From: Candidatus Gastranaerophilales bacterium
Lineage (GTDB): Bacteria; Cyanobacteriota; Vampirovibrionia; Gastranaerophilales; Gastranaerophilaceae
Assembly: GCA_944323705.1 (NCBI GenBank)
Contig: CALUTM010000018.1
Location: 1-34,757, forward strand
DNA: 34,757 bases
Reading direction: 5' to 3'
A program made the position numbers and the translations under genes. A model generated the notes under the pieces. It was not told where the DNA came from. It made no database searches and saw nothing but the letters and a program-made list of their open reading frames with translations. Each line of letters opens with the position of its first letter. The stretch's first letter is position 1. Shown here in pieces: positions 7,079-14,197 of the stretch.

Positions 7079-8695
7079 ATGGGTATGGCAGCATCACAAG
7101 CCAGATATTTAGCTCTGGTAGCACGTAAATCAAACTGCGAATATGAAGGACAACAGATAAATCAGGCACGTACAGTATTATCAAACCAAACAGCAAACTT
7201 GTTTAACCAAATGCTCGGTTTGAGCGTACCGATTCCACCGAGTACACAAGATTATACTAAACAGCAGTACTCCTACACTGACGGCATAAATGAGTCCACA
7301 ATCGACAGTTGGCAGCAGCTTGCCACCCCTGAATCAGATTACAACTATGTTGTAACGCACCATTACTATGCGGATGTTTATACAGGTTCTCAAAAGCAAA
7401 TGAATGATCCTCAGGTACAATTCAGCGGCACAATACCGAGCGGCGACTATAGTACACAAATAGCTGCAATACAAGCAGCTTTAGAGGATATCCAAAATGC
7501 ACAGGCAGCCTACGATGAAGCGGAGAGCGAATATCAAACCTTACAGGAAAGAGCGTCCAGTTTAACATATTACGCAGATAACAGCAGCCGTACAAATGTT
7601 ACAAACAGCAGTTACAATGCTGATGACAACAGCTACACCGTAACTTACAAAGACAGTGAAGGGCTTGATCAAACAACTACATACATCAGTTACACCGACA
7701 ATCCTGACCCAAATGTATTAGATGCAATACAAAAACTTGTCGAAGCGGGAGCCCTTGACAAAGATGCGACTAATCCCGACATGACCGATGTATACTATAA
7801 TGCTCAAGACGGAACAATCGCTTTTGCCTCCGATTTAAGAGGATTAGTGGGAACTTCTAGCGGAACAAGAACCATTTTGCCGGTTTATCACATCGGAGGA
7901 ACCGAAAAACCTGAGGGTTCAACTTGGAAATATATCAATGAAGTTTTAGGCGATAATGGCGAATTAGCCCAAGCACAGGCAAGACTGGACAGTGCCAGAG
8001 CTGTATTAGATTTAGCCAACGCCGCATACGATGCAATGAGCGTTCCGACTTATGTAGGTAACTGTGAGTTAACACCAATTAGTGAACCTACAGAAGACCA
8101 AATGGCAGAAATTAATCAAATAATAAAAGATATGCAAGCTCAGGGAATTGACTCAAGTATTGCAAAATGTTTTGACGTAAATACCGGAGAATACACAGGC
8201 GGAATATATTCCTTTGTTCTCAATGGTATTACTTACTACACAACCTATGAGGACCTTGCAAACTCTGCCTCCGGCGGAACCGGCATTAACCATATTGATG
8301 GACAGCCTAAAATGGCATACTATAATGCAACATACGTAAGTACACGCATAGAAGAAACCGAAAAAGCACTCATAGAAACCGATGGTAACGGAAGGTTTAC
8401 TTCTATAAGATTTGGAGATGATACCATAACCTACACATTAAATATGGAAACCGTTACAGATGATGCAGCATATCAAGATGCAATGAACCAGTATTATTAT
8501 GAAAGTGCACAATACGACAAAATGGTTCAGGATATCAATGCAAAAACATCACTTATCCAACAGGAAGACCAACAATTGGAATTACGTTTGAAGCAGCTTG
8601 ATACCGAACAGAACGCACTTTCGACAGAAATTGATGCAGTGTCTAAAGTTGTCAAAGATAACGTTGAAGACTCCTTCAAAACATTCAGCGGTTAG
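7079..8695 (+). CDS. large filament-like protein with paired terminal helices (MGMAASQAR type)
   Basis: 538 residues, no signal peptide, start fixed by AGGAG. Residues 1-50 (MGMAASQARYLALVARKSNC onward) are an amphipathic helix; the last 60 residues are another (QQLELRLKQL, then DNVEDSFKTF). Between them is a large Tyr/Thr/Asn/Gln-rich, mostly beta-like region (about 60-490) with two helical hairpins (about 127-165, DIQNAQAAYDEAESEYQTLQ, and about 300-325). Paired N- and C-terminal helices that coil together around a variable middle are the plan of flagellin, hook and type III needle-type subunits; that resemblance is structural inference. The 111-residue product of 10252 matches both ends without a gap. 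The family looks like one I know from Melainabacteria, without known function. Next gene is 23 bases downstream. Confidence 0.7.
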   Translation: MGMAASQARYLALVARKSNCEYEGQQINQARTVLSNQTANLFNQMLGLSVPIPPSTQDYTKQQYSYTDGINESTIDSWQQLATPESDYNYVVTHHYYADVYTGSQKQMNDPQVQFSGTIPSGDYSTQIAAIQAALEDIQNAQAAYDEAESEYQTLQERASSLTYYADNSSRTNVTNSSYNADDNSYTVTYKDSEGLDQTTTYISYTDNPDPNVLDAIQKLVEAGALDKDATNPDMTDVYYNAQDGTIAFASDLRGLVGTSSGTRTILPVYHIGGTEKPEGSTWKYINEVLGDNGELAQAQARLDSARAVLDLANAAYDAMSVPTYVGNCELTPISEPTEDQMAEINQIIKDMQAQGIDSSIAKCFDVNTGEYTGGIYSFVLNGITYYTTYEDLANSASGGTGINHIDGQPKMAYYNATYVSTRIEETEKALIETDGNGRFTSIRFGDDTITYTLNMETVTDDAAYQDAMNQYYYESAQYDKMVQDINAKTSLIQQEDQQLELRLKQLDTEQNALSTEIDAVSKVVKDNVEDSFKTFSG

Positions 8696-8718
8696 GAATC
8701 TGATTAAAAGAGGATTTT

Positions 8719-9579
8719 ATGTCATACAAAAACGATGGATATTTAGTAATAGCAAACAAATTCGGTGCAGCATCTTCAGATGCCAAAGTTATGCTGTATG
8801 AAACTTACGATAGGTTAAGAGATTTAACCGTCGCAGGCTCAGTCGGTACAGGAACAGGTTTTGAAGCAGCAGGCGGATTTTTGTACCAACTTGCAAGTTT
8901 ATTTGCACCATCCGCTTTTATGACAACTCTGGGCGGAACCTCTGCCATGAACATTCCGGGTACGTCATACTGGACGCAATACACAGGAGGAACCGGAGGT
9001 ACGACGGGAACTTATTCTTCTTTCGGAGTAAATACTCTTGGAAACTATTCAGGCTTTCCAAGCGGATATGCCGCCAACTACGGTTACAGAAGCAGTAACG
9101 GCTACACAACAGGTGGTGCTTCGTCAATCGGAGACCTCTTAACAGGTTTTGGTTCTTCAGACGGATATACAACGGGATACGCTTCCGGCATAGGAAGTAT
9201 CGCAGATATCGCAAGTACCGCCGCTTACGGCATAGGAACCGCCAACGGATACGGTGTCGGAGCCTCAAATATTCTTATGCCGCTTGCGGGAATTGTTTCC
9301 GGTTGGGGTGGTATTATGACGGCAGCTGCACCTTATCTGGGTGAATTTGGGCTTCCTGCCGTTGTTATGGGGAATTTAATGCAAGGTACCACGTCAGCAG
9401 CACTGTCTGCATACCAAACCGTTTCAAGCAATATTGTTGCTAATGCTGATACAATCCTTTCGCAAAAAGTAGCTAATATTGAAACTGTCTGCAAGATGTT
9501 GGATACTCAAAGTGATATTGTAAGAAAGATGCTAAAAGACGATATTGAATCTGCAAGTCAAGATATACAAGATTTGTAA
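8719..9579 (+). CDS. Gly/Ser/Tyr-repeat protein with hydrophobic segments, unknown function
   Basis: 286 residues in the same transcription unit as 7079 (23-base gap, AAAGAGGA ribosome site). Residues 1-70 are helical and hydrophobic (GAASSDAKVMLYETYDRLRD). Residues about 75-180 are a Gly/Ser/Thr/Tyr low-complexity tract with repeated units (SSNGYTTGGASSIG, SSDGYTTGYASGIG). Residues about 190-230 are hydrophobic and Gly/Ala-rich, able to enter a membrane (MPLAGIVSGWGGIMTAAAPY). The C-terminal 55 residues are an amphipathic helix. No signal peptide or recognised family. Hydrophobic patch plus terminal helix recalls translocator-type proteins that work with filament subunits, but this is only analogy. 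Confidence 0.6.
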   Translation: MSYKNDGYLVIANKFGAASSDAKVMLYETYDRLRDLTVAGSVGTGTGFEAAGGFLYQLASLFAPSAFMTTLGGTSAMNIPGTSYWTQYTGGTGGTTGTYSSFGVNTLGNYSGFPSGYAANYGYRSSNGYTTGGASSIGDLLTGFGSSDGYTTGYASGIGSIADIASTAAYGIGTANGYGVGASNILMPLAGIVSGWGGIMTAAAPYLGEFGLPAVVMGNLMQGTTSAALSAYQTVSSNIVANADTILSQKVANIETVCKMLDTQSDIVRKMLKDDIESASQDIQDL

Positions 9580-9694
9580 TGGTTAATTAAACAAATCATT
9601 GGTATCAGATGATAAGTCTTGTTTCGGTTGAAAAGGTAAGTTGTTATGCAAAACCGTACATTTTTCAGAATAATGTTGGATATAATTTTTAACA

Positions 9695-9725
9695 ACGCTA
9701 TTTGCAAAACAATAGCGTCTTTTGT
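9695..9725 (+). terminator. intrinsic terminator after the 7079-9579 unit
   Basis: Stem ACGCTATT (9695-9702) / AATAGCGT (9711-9718), 8-base loop, then CTTTTGT and a further T-rich run. It lies about 115 bases after the stop codon and separates this unit from the 9970 unit. Confidence 0.65.
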
Positions 9726-9880
9726 AAATTTTTGTAACGAACAAAGGTATTACAACAGAAAAGAATTAAAGTTTTTGAAAAAAATGCCGTTAAATAATAT
9801 AACAAAACAACATAAAAACAAGTTTATATTTAACAGTATTACTTCAAGAAAAATCGGGCCCTAACAAATATGTTAACAAA

Positions 9881-9960
9881 TGTAACAAATCACCTCATAA
9901 AAAGGCAATTATTCGGCTTCACATGTTTTATAATACATGTAGGCTTAGATCGTATAGGAG
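9881..9960 (+). promoter_or_regulatory. promoter region of the 9970 unit with TGTAAC box
   Basis: TGTAAC at 9881-9886, next to a TGTTAACA palindrome (9871-9878), and a consensus TATAAT at 9929-9934, 42 bases after the box (41 in three other genes). AAAAAGGCAATTATT (9899-9913) is shared with the 4938 upstream region. TAGGAG (9955-9960) is the ribosome site. Apart from this and the terminator at 9695, I see nothing in 9580-9969. Confidence 0.45.
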
Positions 9961-9969
9961 CAAATGCTT

Positions 9970-10239
9970 ATGCGTGAAGAACTACAAGATAACATAAAAC
10001 GGTTAGTGAATTTTCTGAATTTTGCACGGTCTTTTTTCAAACGCAAAAATCCGTTTAAGGCACTTGCCGTAAGTTTAATCTCAAGCCTTAAGGACATGCT
10101 TACCATTCGTCAAAAACTGAAAATGGCAAAGTATAGGGTCAATTATCACAAACACCAGCTTCACAAAATGGAAAGCCTGATAGCAGAAAGCAACGAACAT
10201 ACATTCCTGAAAGGCAAGAACTTAAACGAAACCAGATAG
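9970..10239 (+). CDS. small basic helical protein, unknown function
   Basis: 89 residues from ATG 9970. An upstream ATG (9964) is in frame, but TAGGAG ends at 9960, only three bases from it and nine from the second ATG, so the second is preferred. The protein is all-helical and basic, with a Phe-rich N-terminal helix (NFLNFARSFFKRKNPF) and Lys/His-rich helices after. No signal peptide. It is 12 bases upstream of the 10252 gene and probably made with it; it could be a chaperone or partner of that helical protein, which is inference only. Confidence 0.6.
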   Translation: MREELQDNIKRLVNFLNFARSFFKRKNPFKALAVSLISSLKDMLTIRQKLKMAKYRVNYHKHQLHKMESLIAESNEHTFLKGKNLNETR

Positions 10240-10251
10240 AAGGAACAAATT

Positions 10252-10587
10252 ATGGGATTAATTGCCTCAAGTTTCAGAATGATGTATCTCACTGCATACA
10301 GATATTCACTGGAAACAAAAATACAGTGGATTGCATCTGCGAAGATGGATTTGGTTGCATCTTCCGATGAGATTATGTCTCTCGGCAATGATTTGGATCC
10401 CGAAAATCCTGCGGTTAAACAATTGGAAGCACGAAGAGATAAATTGATTCTTCTGGAGAAGAAACTTGATTTACAAATGCAGGAATACCAAACAAGGTTA
10501 CAAATGGTAAATTCCGAACTGCAATCCGTAAAAGGTGCAGTTGATTCGGCTATTCAGGATTCTTTCTCATATAGTTTCGGAAGATAG
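10252..10587 (+). CDS. minimal paired-helix protein, homologous to both ends of the 7079 protein
   Basis: 111 residues with AAGGA seven bases upstream. Residues 1-31 align without gap to the first 31 of the 7079 protein: M1, G2, A5, S6, R9, L13, A15, E21, Q25, I27 and A30 are identical. The last 41 residues also align without gap to the end of that protein (L, L, T, E, V, V, D, S, F identities, including QDSFSYSF against EDSFKTF). The middle is a short coiled coil (about 50-100). It is therefore the terminal helices without the 430-residue insert. The family function is unknown; a rod, cap or inner filament subunit beside the larger one is a plausible inference. The stop abuts the convergent cyclo-ligase gene. 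Confidence 0.7.
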   Translation: MGLIASSFRMMYLTAYRYSLETKIQWIASAKMDLVASSDEIMSLGNDLDPENPAVKQLEARRDKLILLEKKLDLQMQEYQTRLQMVNSELQSVKGAVDSAIQDSFSYSFGR

Positions 10588-11082
10588 TCAGCACGAGATA
10601 ACTAAATCAACGGGTACATCATACTTTTCGGGATAAACTGTATCTACGATAAGCTCTTTTGGTATGCAAACTATCTTTTTCCCGTTAAAGTCTTTTAAAA
10701 ATCTGTCATAAAATCCGCCGCCATAGCCCAAACGAAAATTCTTTTTATCACAACAAAGGGCGGGGACAATAACAAGCTCTATTGTATTTTTATTGACGGG
10801 CTCCGAGAGCGGTTCCTGAGTTTTAAAAGAAGAAAAACAGAGTTCATCACCAAGCCTGTAGGGACAACAAAGAAGATTATCACCGCTTACCCTCGGAAGA
10901 TAAAAATTCTTTTCACAATCCTCAAGAAGCGGAAGCAGATTTACTTCATTTTTTAGGGGATAAAAAAGCATAATATTTTTTGCCCGCTTGTACTCGACGG
11001 TATTTTTAAGCAGCCGAACAAGGGTTTCACTGCATTCACGTTTACATATCCCCTTCATTTTACTTCTTAAAAGATTTTTCAC
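10588..11082 (-). CDS. 5-formyltetrahydrofolate cyclo-ligase
   Basis: 164 residues, somewhat shorter than the usual 180-200. The signature RLGYGGGFYDRFL (nucleotide/folate-binding loop) is present after VPALCCDKKNF, and the N-terminal basic helix (KNLLRSKMKGICKRE) is typical. The enzyme converts 5-formyl-THF to 5,10-methenyl-THF with ATP, recycling a folate storage form in the cytoplasm. The start is GTG 11080-11082, sharing one base with the ilvD stop (TAGTG), with GGAG ten bases upstream, so translation is coupled to ilvD. No functional link to IlvD is evident beyond co-transcription. Identification is firm. Confidence 0.88.
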   Translation of the reverse strand: MKNLLRSKMKGICKRECSETLVRLLKNTVEYKRAKNIMLFYPLKNEVNLLPLLEDCEKNFYLPRVSGDNLLCCPYRLGDELCFSSFKTQEPLSEPVNKNTIELVIVPALCCDKKNFRLGYGGGFYDRFLKDFNGKKIVCIPKELIVDTVYPEKYDVPVDLVISC

Positions 11083-12746
11083 TACACAATTGCTCCGTGG
11101 CTTGCATCTTGGACAGCTCTTGAATATTTCCCGAGATATCCTTTTGAATTATTCACAAAAGGTTTTAATTCTTTACGTCTCATTTCAATTTCCTCTTCAG
11201 AAACCAAAAGATTAAGAGTTCTGTTGTTAATATCTATTTTAATTTTGTCCCCGTCTTTAATAAGTGCTATTACCCCTCCGTTTGCGGCTTCCGGGCAGAT
11301 ATGTCCGACACAGATTCCGCGGGTACCGCCGGAGAAGCGTCCGTCCGTAATTAATGCAGCTTTTGTTCCAAGCCCTTTTCCGACAAGCAGTGATGTAGGG
11401 GCAAGCATTTCTCTCATGCCGGGTCCGCCTTTAGGTCCCTCGTAACGGATTACCACAACATCACCCTCTTTTATTAAGTCCCCTTCAAGAGCCTCCATGG
11501 CTTCCTCTTCCGAATCAAAAGTCCTTGCGGTTCCCTCAAACTCGTAACAACTTTCATCGACGGCAGAAATCTTAATTACGGAGCCTTCCGGTGCAATATT
11601 TCCGTACAAAATCCCCAACCCGGGTTTTGTAGTAAAGGGTTCTGAATACGGATGGATAACTCTTTTGTCGGAATATACTTCTTTCCCCCATTTACCCCCC
11701 TTAAATTCCGGTACGCTTTTTACAAGTTCATCAATTACTGCAGGCATTCCGCCCGCATTATGAAACTGAGTCATTGTAATATCCGAAGAAGGTTCTAATT
11801 TAACAAATTGATGAATCTTATACGACAACTCTTCAAAATCCTTCAGGGTAATATTTACCCCCTCTTTATTTCCCTCTTTATTTACCCCTACCCCTTGCTC
11901 GGCAGCATTTGCGACGGCTAAAATGTGCAAAAACGAATTTGTTGAACCGCCCATTGCCAAATCGGCAATTATGGCATTCCTCAAAGAGTCTCTTGTTATA
12001 ATATCCGACGGTTTTATATCTTGCCTTACCCAATCAACGACCTGCATCCCGCTTTCAAACGCAATGCGTCTCTTTTGAGAGGAGACAGCAGACGCCGTAG
12101 CACAATACGGGAGACTCATACCGAGAACCTCGGTCAGACAAGCCATTGTATTTGCCGTATATAACCCCTGACAGGCACCCGCAGACGGGCAGGATGCCTC
12201 TTCAAGTTCCAAAAGCCTTTCCTGCGTAATCTCACCGTTTCTGTATTTACCTATTGCCTCAAATGCCCCTTTAATCATAGTAAGTTTTTCACATCTGCTT
12301 TCGCCGTCAAGCATAGGACCCGCGGTTACGATAATAGTCGGAATATTTATTCTGACTGCCGCAATGAGCATTCCGGGAGTGATTTTATCGCAATTTGACA
12401 ACAAAACAAGCCCGTCAAGGCGGTGTGCATTTGCAACGGTTTCAACACAATCCGCAATCAAATCTCTTGAAGGAAGAGAATATTGCATACCCGAATGCCC
12501 CATTGCTATTCCATCGCATACGGCGGGTACTCCAAAAATAAAAGCTTGTCCGCCCGCAGAATGAATCCCCTTTTCAATTTGGCGTTCCAAATCCCTCATC
12601 CCGATATGCCCCGGTACTAAATCGGAAAATGAACTTGCTATTCCTATAAAAGGAGAGTCCATATTCTTTTTTGAGACCCCTGTCGCCATTAAAAGTCCTC
12701 TGTGCGGCGTTCTTGCAACTCCTTTTTTTATATCGTCACTTCGCAT
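11082..12746 (-). CDS. ilvD: dihydroxy-acid dehydratase
   Basis: 554 residues, full length. It dehydrates 2,3-dihydroxy-3-methyl acids to 2-oxo acids in valine, leucine and isoleucine synthesis using an Fe-S cluster. Visible signatures are [21 protein letters not shown] and [16 protein letters not shown], the cysteine motifs of the ILVD/EDD family, and the C-terminal GRFSGGTRG and [13 protein letters not shown] 12744-12746 is chosen over an in-frame TTG six codons upstream, because AAGGGG lies just before the ATG and inside the longer version. Oddities: a 12-bp perfect tandem duplication (11860-11883) adds a second Asn-Lys-Glu-Gly in a surface loop, and the ribosome site lies in a hairpin (see 12756). 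No other branched-chain gene is in the window. Confidence 0.93.
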   Translation of the reverse strand: MRSDDIKKGVARTPHRGLLMATGVSKKNMDSPFIGIASSFSDLVPGHIGMRDLERQIEKGIHSAGGQAFIFGVPAVCDGIAMGHSGMQYSLPSRDLIADCVETVANAHRLDGLVLLSNCDKITPGMLIAAVRINIPTIIVTAGPMLDGESRCEKLTMIKGAFEAIGKYRNGEITQERLLELEEASCPSAGACQGLYTANTMACLTEVLGMSLPYCATASAVSSQKRRIAFESGMQVVDWVRQDIKPSDIITRDSLRNAIIADLAMGGSTNSFLHILAVANAAEQGVGVNKEGNKEGVNITLKDFEELSYKIHQFVKLEPSSDITMTQFHNAGGMPAVIDELVKSVPEFKGGKWGKEVYSDKRVIHPYSEPFTTKPGLGILYGNIAPEGSVIKISAVDESCYEFEGTARTFDSEEEAMEALEGDLIKEGDVVVIRYEGPKGGPGMREMLAPTSLLVGKGLGTKAALITDGRFSGGTRGICVGHICPEAANGGVIALIKDGDKIKIDINNRTLNLLVSEEEIEMRRKELKPFVNNSKGYLGKYSRAVQDASHGAIV

Positions 12747-12755
12747 AATAAAAAT

Positions 12756-12785
12756 CCCCTTCAAATAAATTTTATCACGAAGGGG
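12756..12785 (-). terminator. hairpin between the 12816 gene and ilvD (terminator and/or ilvD leader)
   Basis: On the minus strand CCCCTTC and GAAGGGG pair across 16 bases that contain an inner ATAAA/TTTAT stem, followed by ATTTTTATT. This suits a terminator of the gene ending at 12816. The 3' arm is also the AAGGGG ribosome site of ilvD, so the same hairpin would hide it in read-through transcripts. Confidence 0.5.
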
Positions 12786-12815
12786 AAAATATAGGTTAAT
12801 TTTATCTATGTGTAG

Positions 12816-14108
12816 TTATGCACCCATTCTTAAAGCTACATTTTGTAAAGCCTGATACACTTCAGGAGATAAGTTTTTATCATTTTGTGCCTGTTGAACA
12901 GTCAAAGCAAGAAGCTGAGCCTGACCTTCAGGGGTCTTTTTCATATCTTGAACAGTAATAGTATCTGCAACATCTTGTCCTACAAGTTTTTTGGTAGCTT
13001 TACCTGCAAGCCACATACCGAGAGAACCGCCTACAAATCCTAAAACACCGCCGACAACAGTTCCGACACCCGGTCCGAATAATGTACCTATTTTAGCACC
13101 CATTGCAGTCGCTGCCCAAACTCCTGCTGCTTCACCAACTGCCCATCCAACAGCATTACCTGCTGCTTTCAGTGTCGTCTGACCAACTTGTTTCCAACCT
13201 GTTTCATCATCTTTGGCGAATGCAGTTTGGATTTTTCCAAGACCCATCAGCACTTCTAATGCTGCAAAAAGGATTCCGCCTTTTACTCCGCCGCCTTTTT
13301 TAAGAGCTTTAGAGAATGTCATTTTGCCGTCTGAAAGCAATCTCTCCGCACCCTTTTTAATGGCTTCTTTATTTGCAAGTCCTGAAGCTACAGTGGGAAC
13401 TTCTTTACCTCTTATTTTCTTCCACCATCCGCTTATATGACCATTACTTACATAAGCCTGTTCCAATTTCGCACTTGCCTCTGCTATTTTGTTTATATCT
13501 TTAGAATCAAGAGCGTCTTGCATTATTTTCTTTAATTGAGCATATTCTTCCTTTGTATAACGTTTTCTGAATAAACCCAATTTGCTTTTACTTCTTGCGG
13601 CTGCCTTATGCATTCTGAAATATGCATCTCTCATTACGGCATTGTTTTCTTTCCACAACTTATTCATATCAGAGCCGTCAACTCTAACACCTTTAAACAT
13701 ACTATTTACTTCTTTTAAAGTAGCAATAGAGTTCCAAGGGTGAGCTATTAATCTGGGATGCATCATCGCAGAACCCATAACACCCCCGACTACAACTGCC
13801 GAGGTTAATGATTCGGACGGATTTAGACCTTCCACATAATATTTTCCAAGTGTATACAAATCTTTATCAGCTTGGTCTGTCGTTCTCTGGCTTGATGTTA
13901 CGGTATTACTCTGAGGTGTAAATACACTCTGATTCTGCGGATTGTTATAATAGTTATTATACATCCACGGATTATAATAAGTATTATTATTCCAACCACT
14001 GTTTGCCATATAACCGTTAAGATAGCTCGGAGTATCCGCACTTAAGCCTGACGCTCCGCCATATAGCATATATTCCATATTTGCAAGTGAACTTATCGGT
14101 GATACCAT
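12816..14108 (-). CDS. Asn/Tyr-rich-head protein with helical middle and glycine-zipper membrane domain
   Basis: 430 residues without signal peptide. Residues 1-75 are Asn/Tyr/Ser/Trp-rich (WNNNTYYNPWMYNNYYNNPQ), like the head of the 4938 protein. Residues about 100-260 are charged helices. Residues about 305-370 are Gly/Ala-rich with small residues at regular spacing (GNAVGWAVGEAAG, then IGTLFGPGVGTVVGGVLGFV), a glycine-zipper-type segment that can insert in membranes, as in some pore-forming and secreted toxins. The C-terminal 55 residues are helical. Function is unknown; a secreted membrane-active protein fits, but no homology is recognised. The upstream region has the same TGTAAC-N38-CTTTATATAT layout as 2339, and the divergent neighbour is a TrmB-type regulator. 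Confidence 0.6.
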   Translation of the reverse strand: MVSPISSLANMEYMLYGGASGLSADTPSYLNGYMANSGWNNNTYYNPWMYNNYYNNPQNQSVFTPQSNTVTSSQRTTDQADKDLYTLGKYYVEGLNPSESLTSAVVVGGVMGSAMMHPRLIAHPWNSIATLKEVNSMFKGVRVDGSDMNKLWKENNAVMRDAYFRMHKAAARSKSKLGLFRKRYTKEEYAQLKKIMQDALDSKDINKIAEASAKLEQAYVSNGHISGWWKKIRGKEVPTVASGLANKEAIKKGAERLLSDGKMTFSKALKKGGGVKGGILFAALEVLMGLGKIQTAFAKDDETGWKQVGQTTLKAAGNAVGWAVGEAAGVWAATAMGAKIGTLFGPGVGTVVGGVLGFVGGSLGMWLAGKATKKLVGQDVADTITVQDMKKTPEGQAQLLALTVQQAQNDKNLSPEVYQALQNVALRMGA

Positions 14109-14135
14109 AATTTAACCTACCTAAAATAACCTTAC

Positions 14136-14189
14136 ATATATAAAGTTTTATTCGATTTAAAAATTGACTTTTTGTAAACAAATGTTACA
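14136..14189 (-). promoter_or_regulatory. putative promoter/operator of the 12816-14108 gene
   Basis: Minus-strand TGTAAC (14184-14189), exactly 38 bases, CTTTATATAT (14136-14145), then GTAAGG. The ribosome site for ATG 14108 is AGGTAGG further down. Box, spacing and ten-mer are the same as before 2339. Confidence 0.45.
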
Positions 14190-14191
14190 AT
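14164..14191 (+). promoter_or_regulatory. promoter with overlapping operator of the TrmB-type regulator gene
   Basis: TTGACT (14164-14169), 16 bases, TACAAT (14186-14191). The palindrome TTGTAAACAAATGTTACAA (14172-14190, arms TTGTAA/TTACAA, 7-base spacer) lies over it and includes the TGTAAC box of the divergent gene. A start of transcription 7 bases after the -10 falls at about the ATG (14198), so the mRNA may be leaderless. Confidence 0.45.
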
Positions 14192-14197
14192 CAAGTT

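Noticed and set aside
8918-9268. 116-codon Arg/Leu/Cys-rich frame on the minus strand
   Set aside because: It is the antisense shadow of the Gly/Ser/Tyr repeat tract of the 8719 gene; its composition comes from that repeat.
9646-9864. 72-codon open frame on the plus strand
   Set aside because: It crosses the terminator hairpin at 9695-9718, has no ribosome site and a composition of AT-rich intergenic DNA.
14172-14190. NtcA-type site (GTA-N8-TAC) in the regulator promoter
   Set aside because: The spacing is nine, not eight, bases, and the wider arms are TTGTAA/TTACAA.
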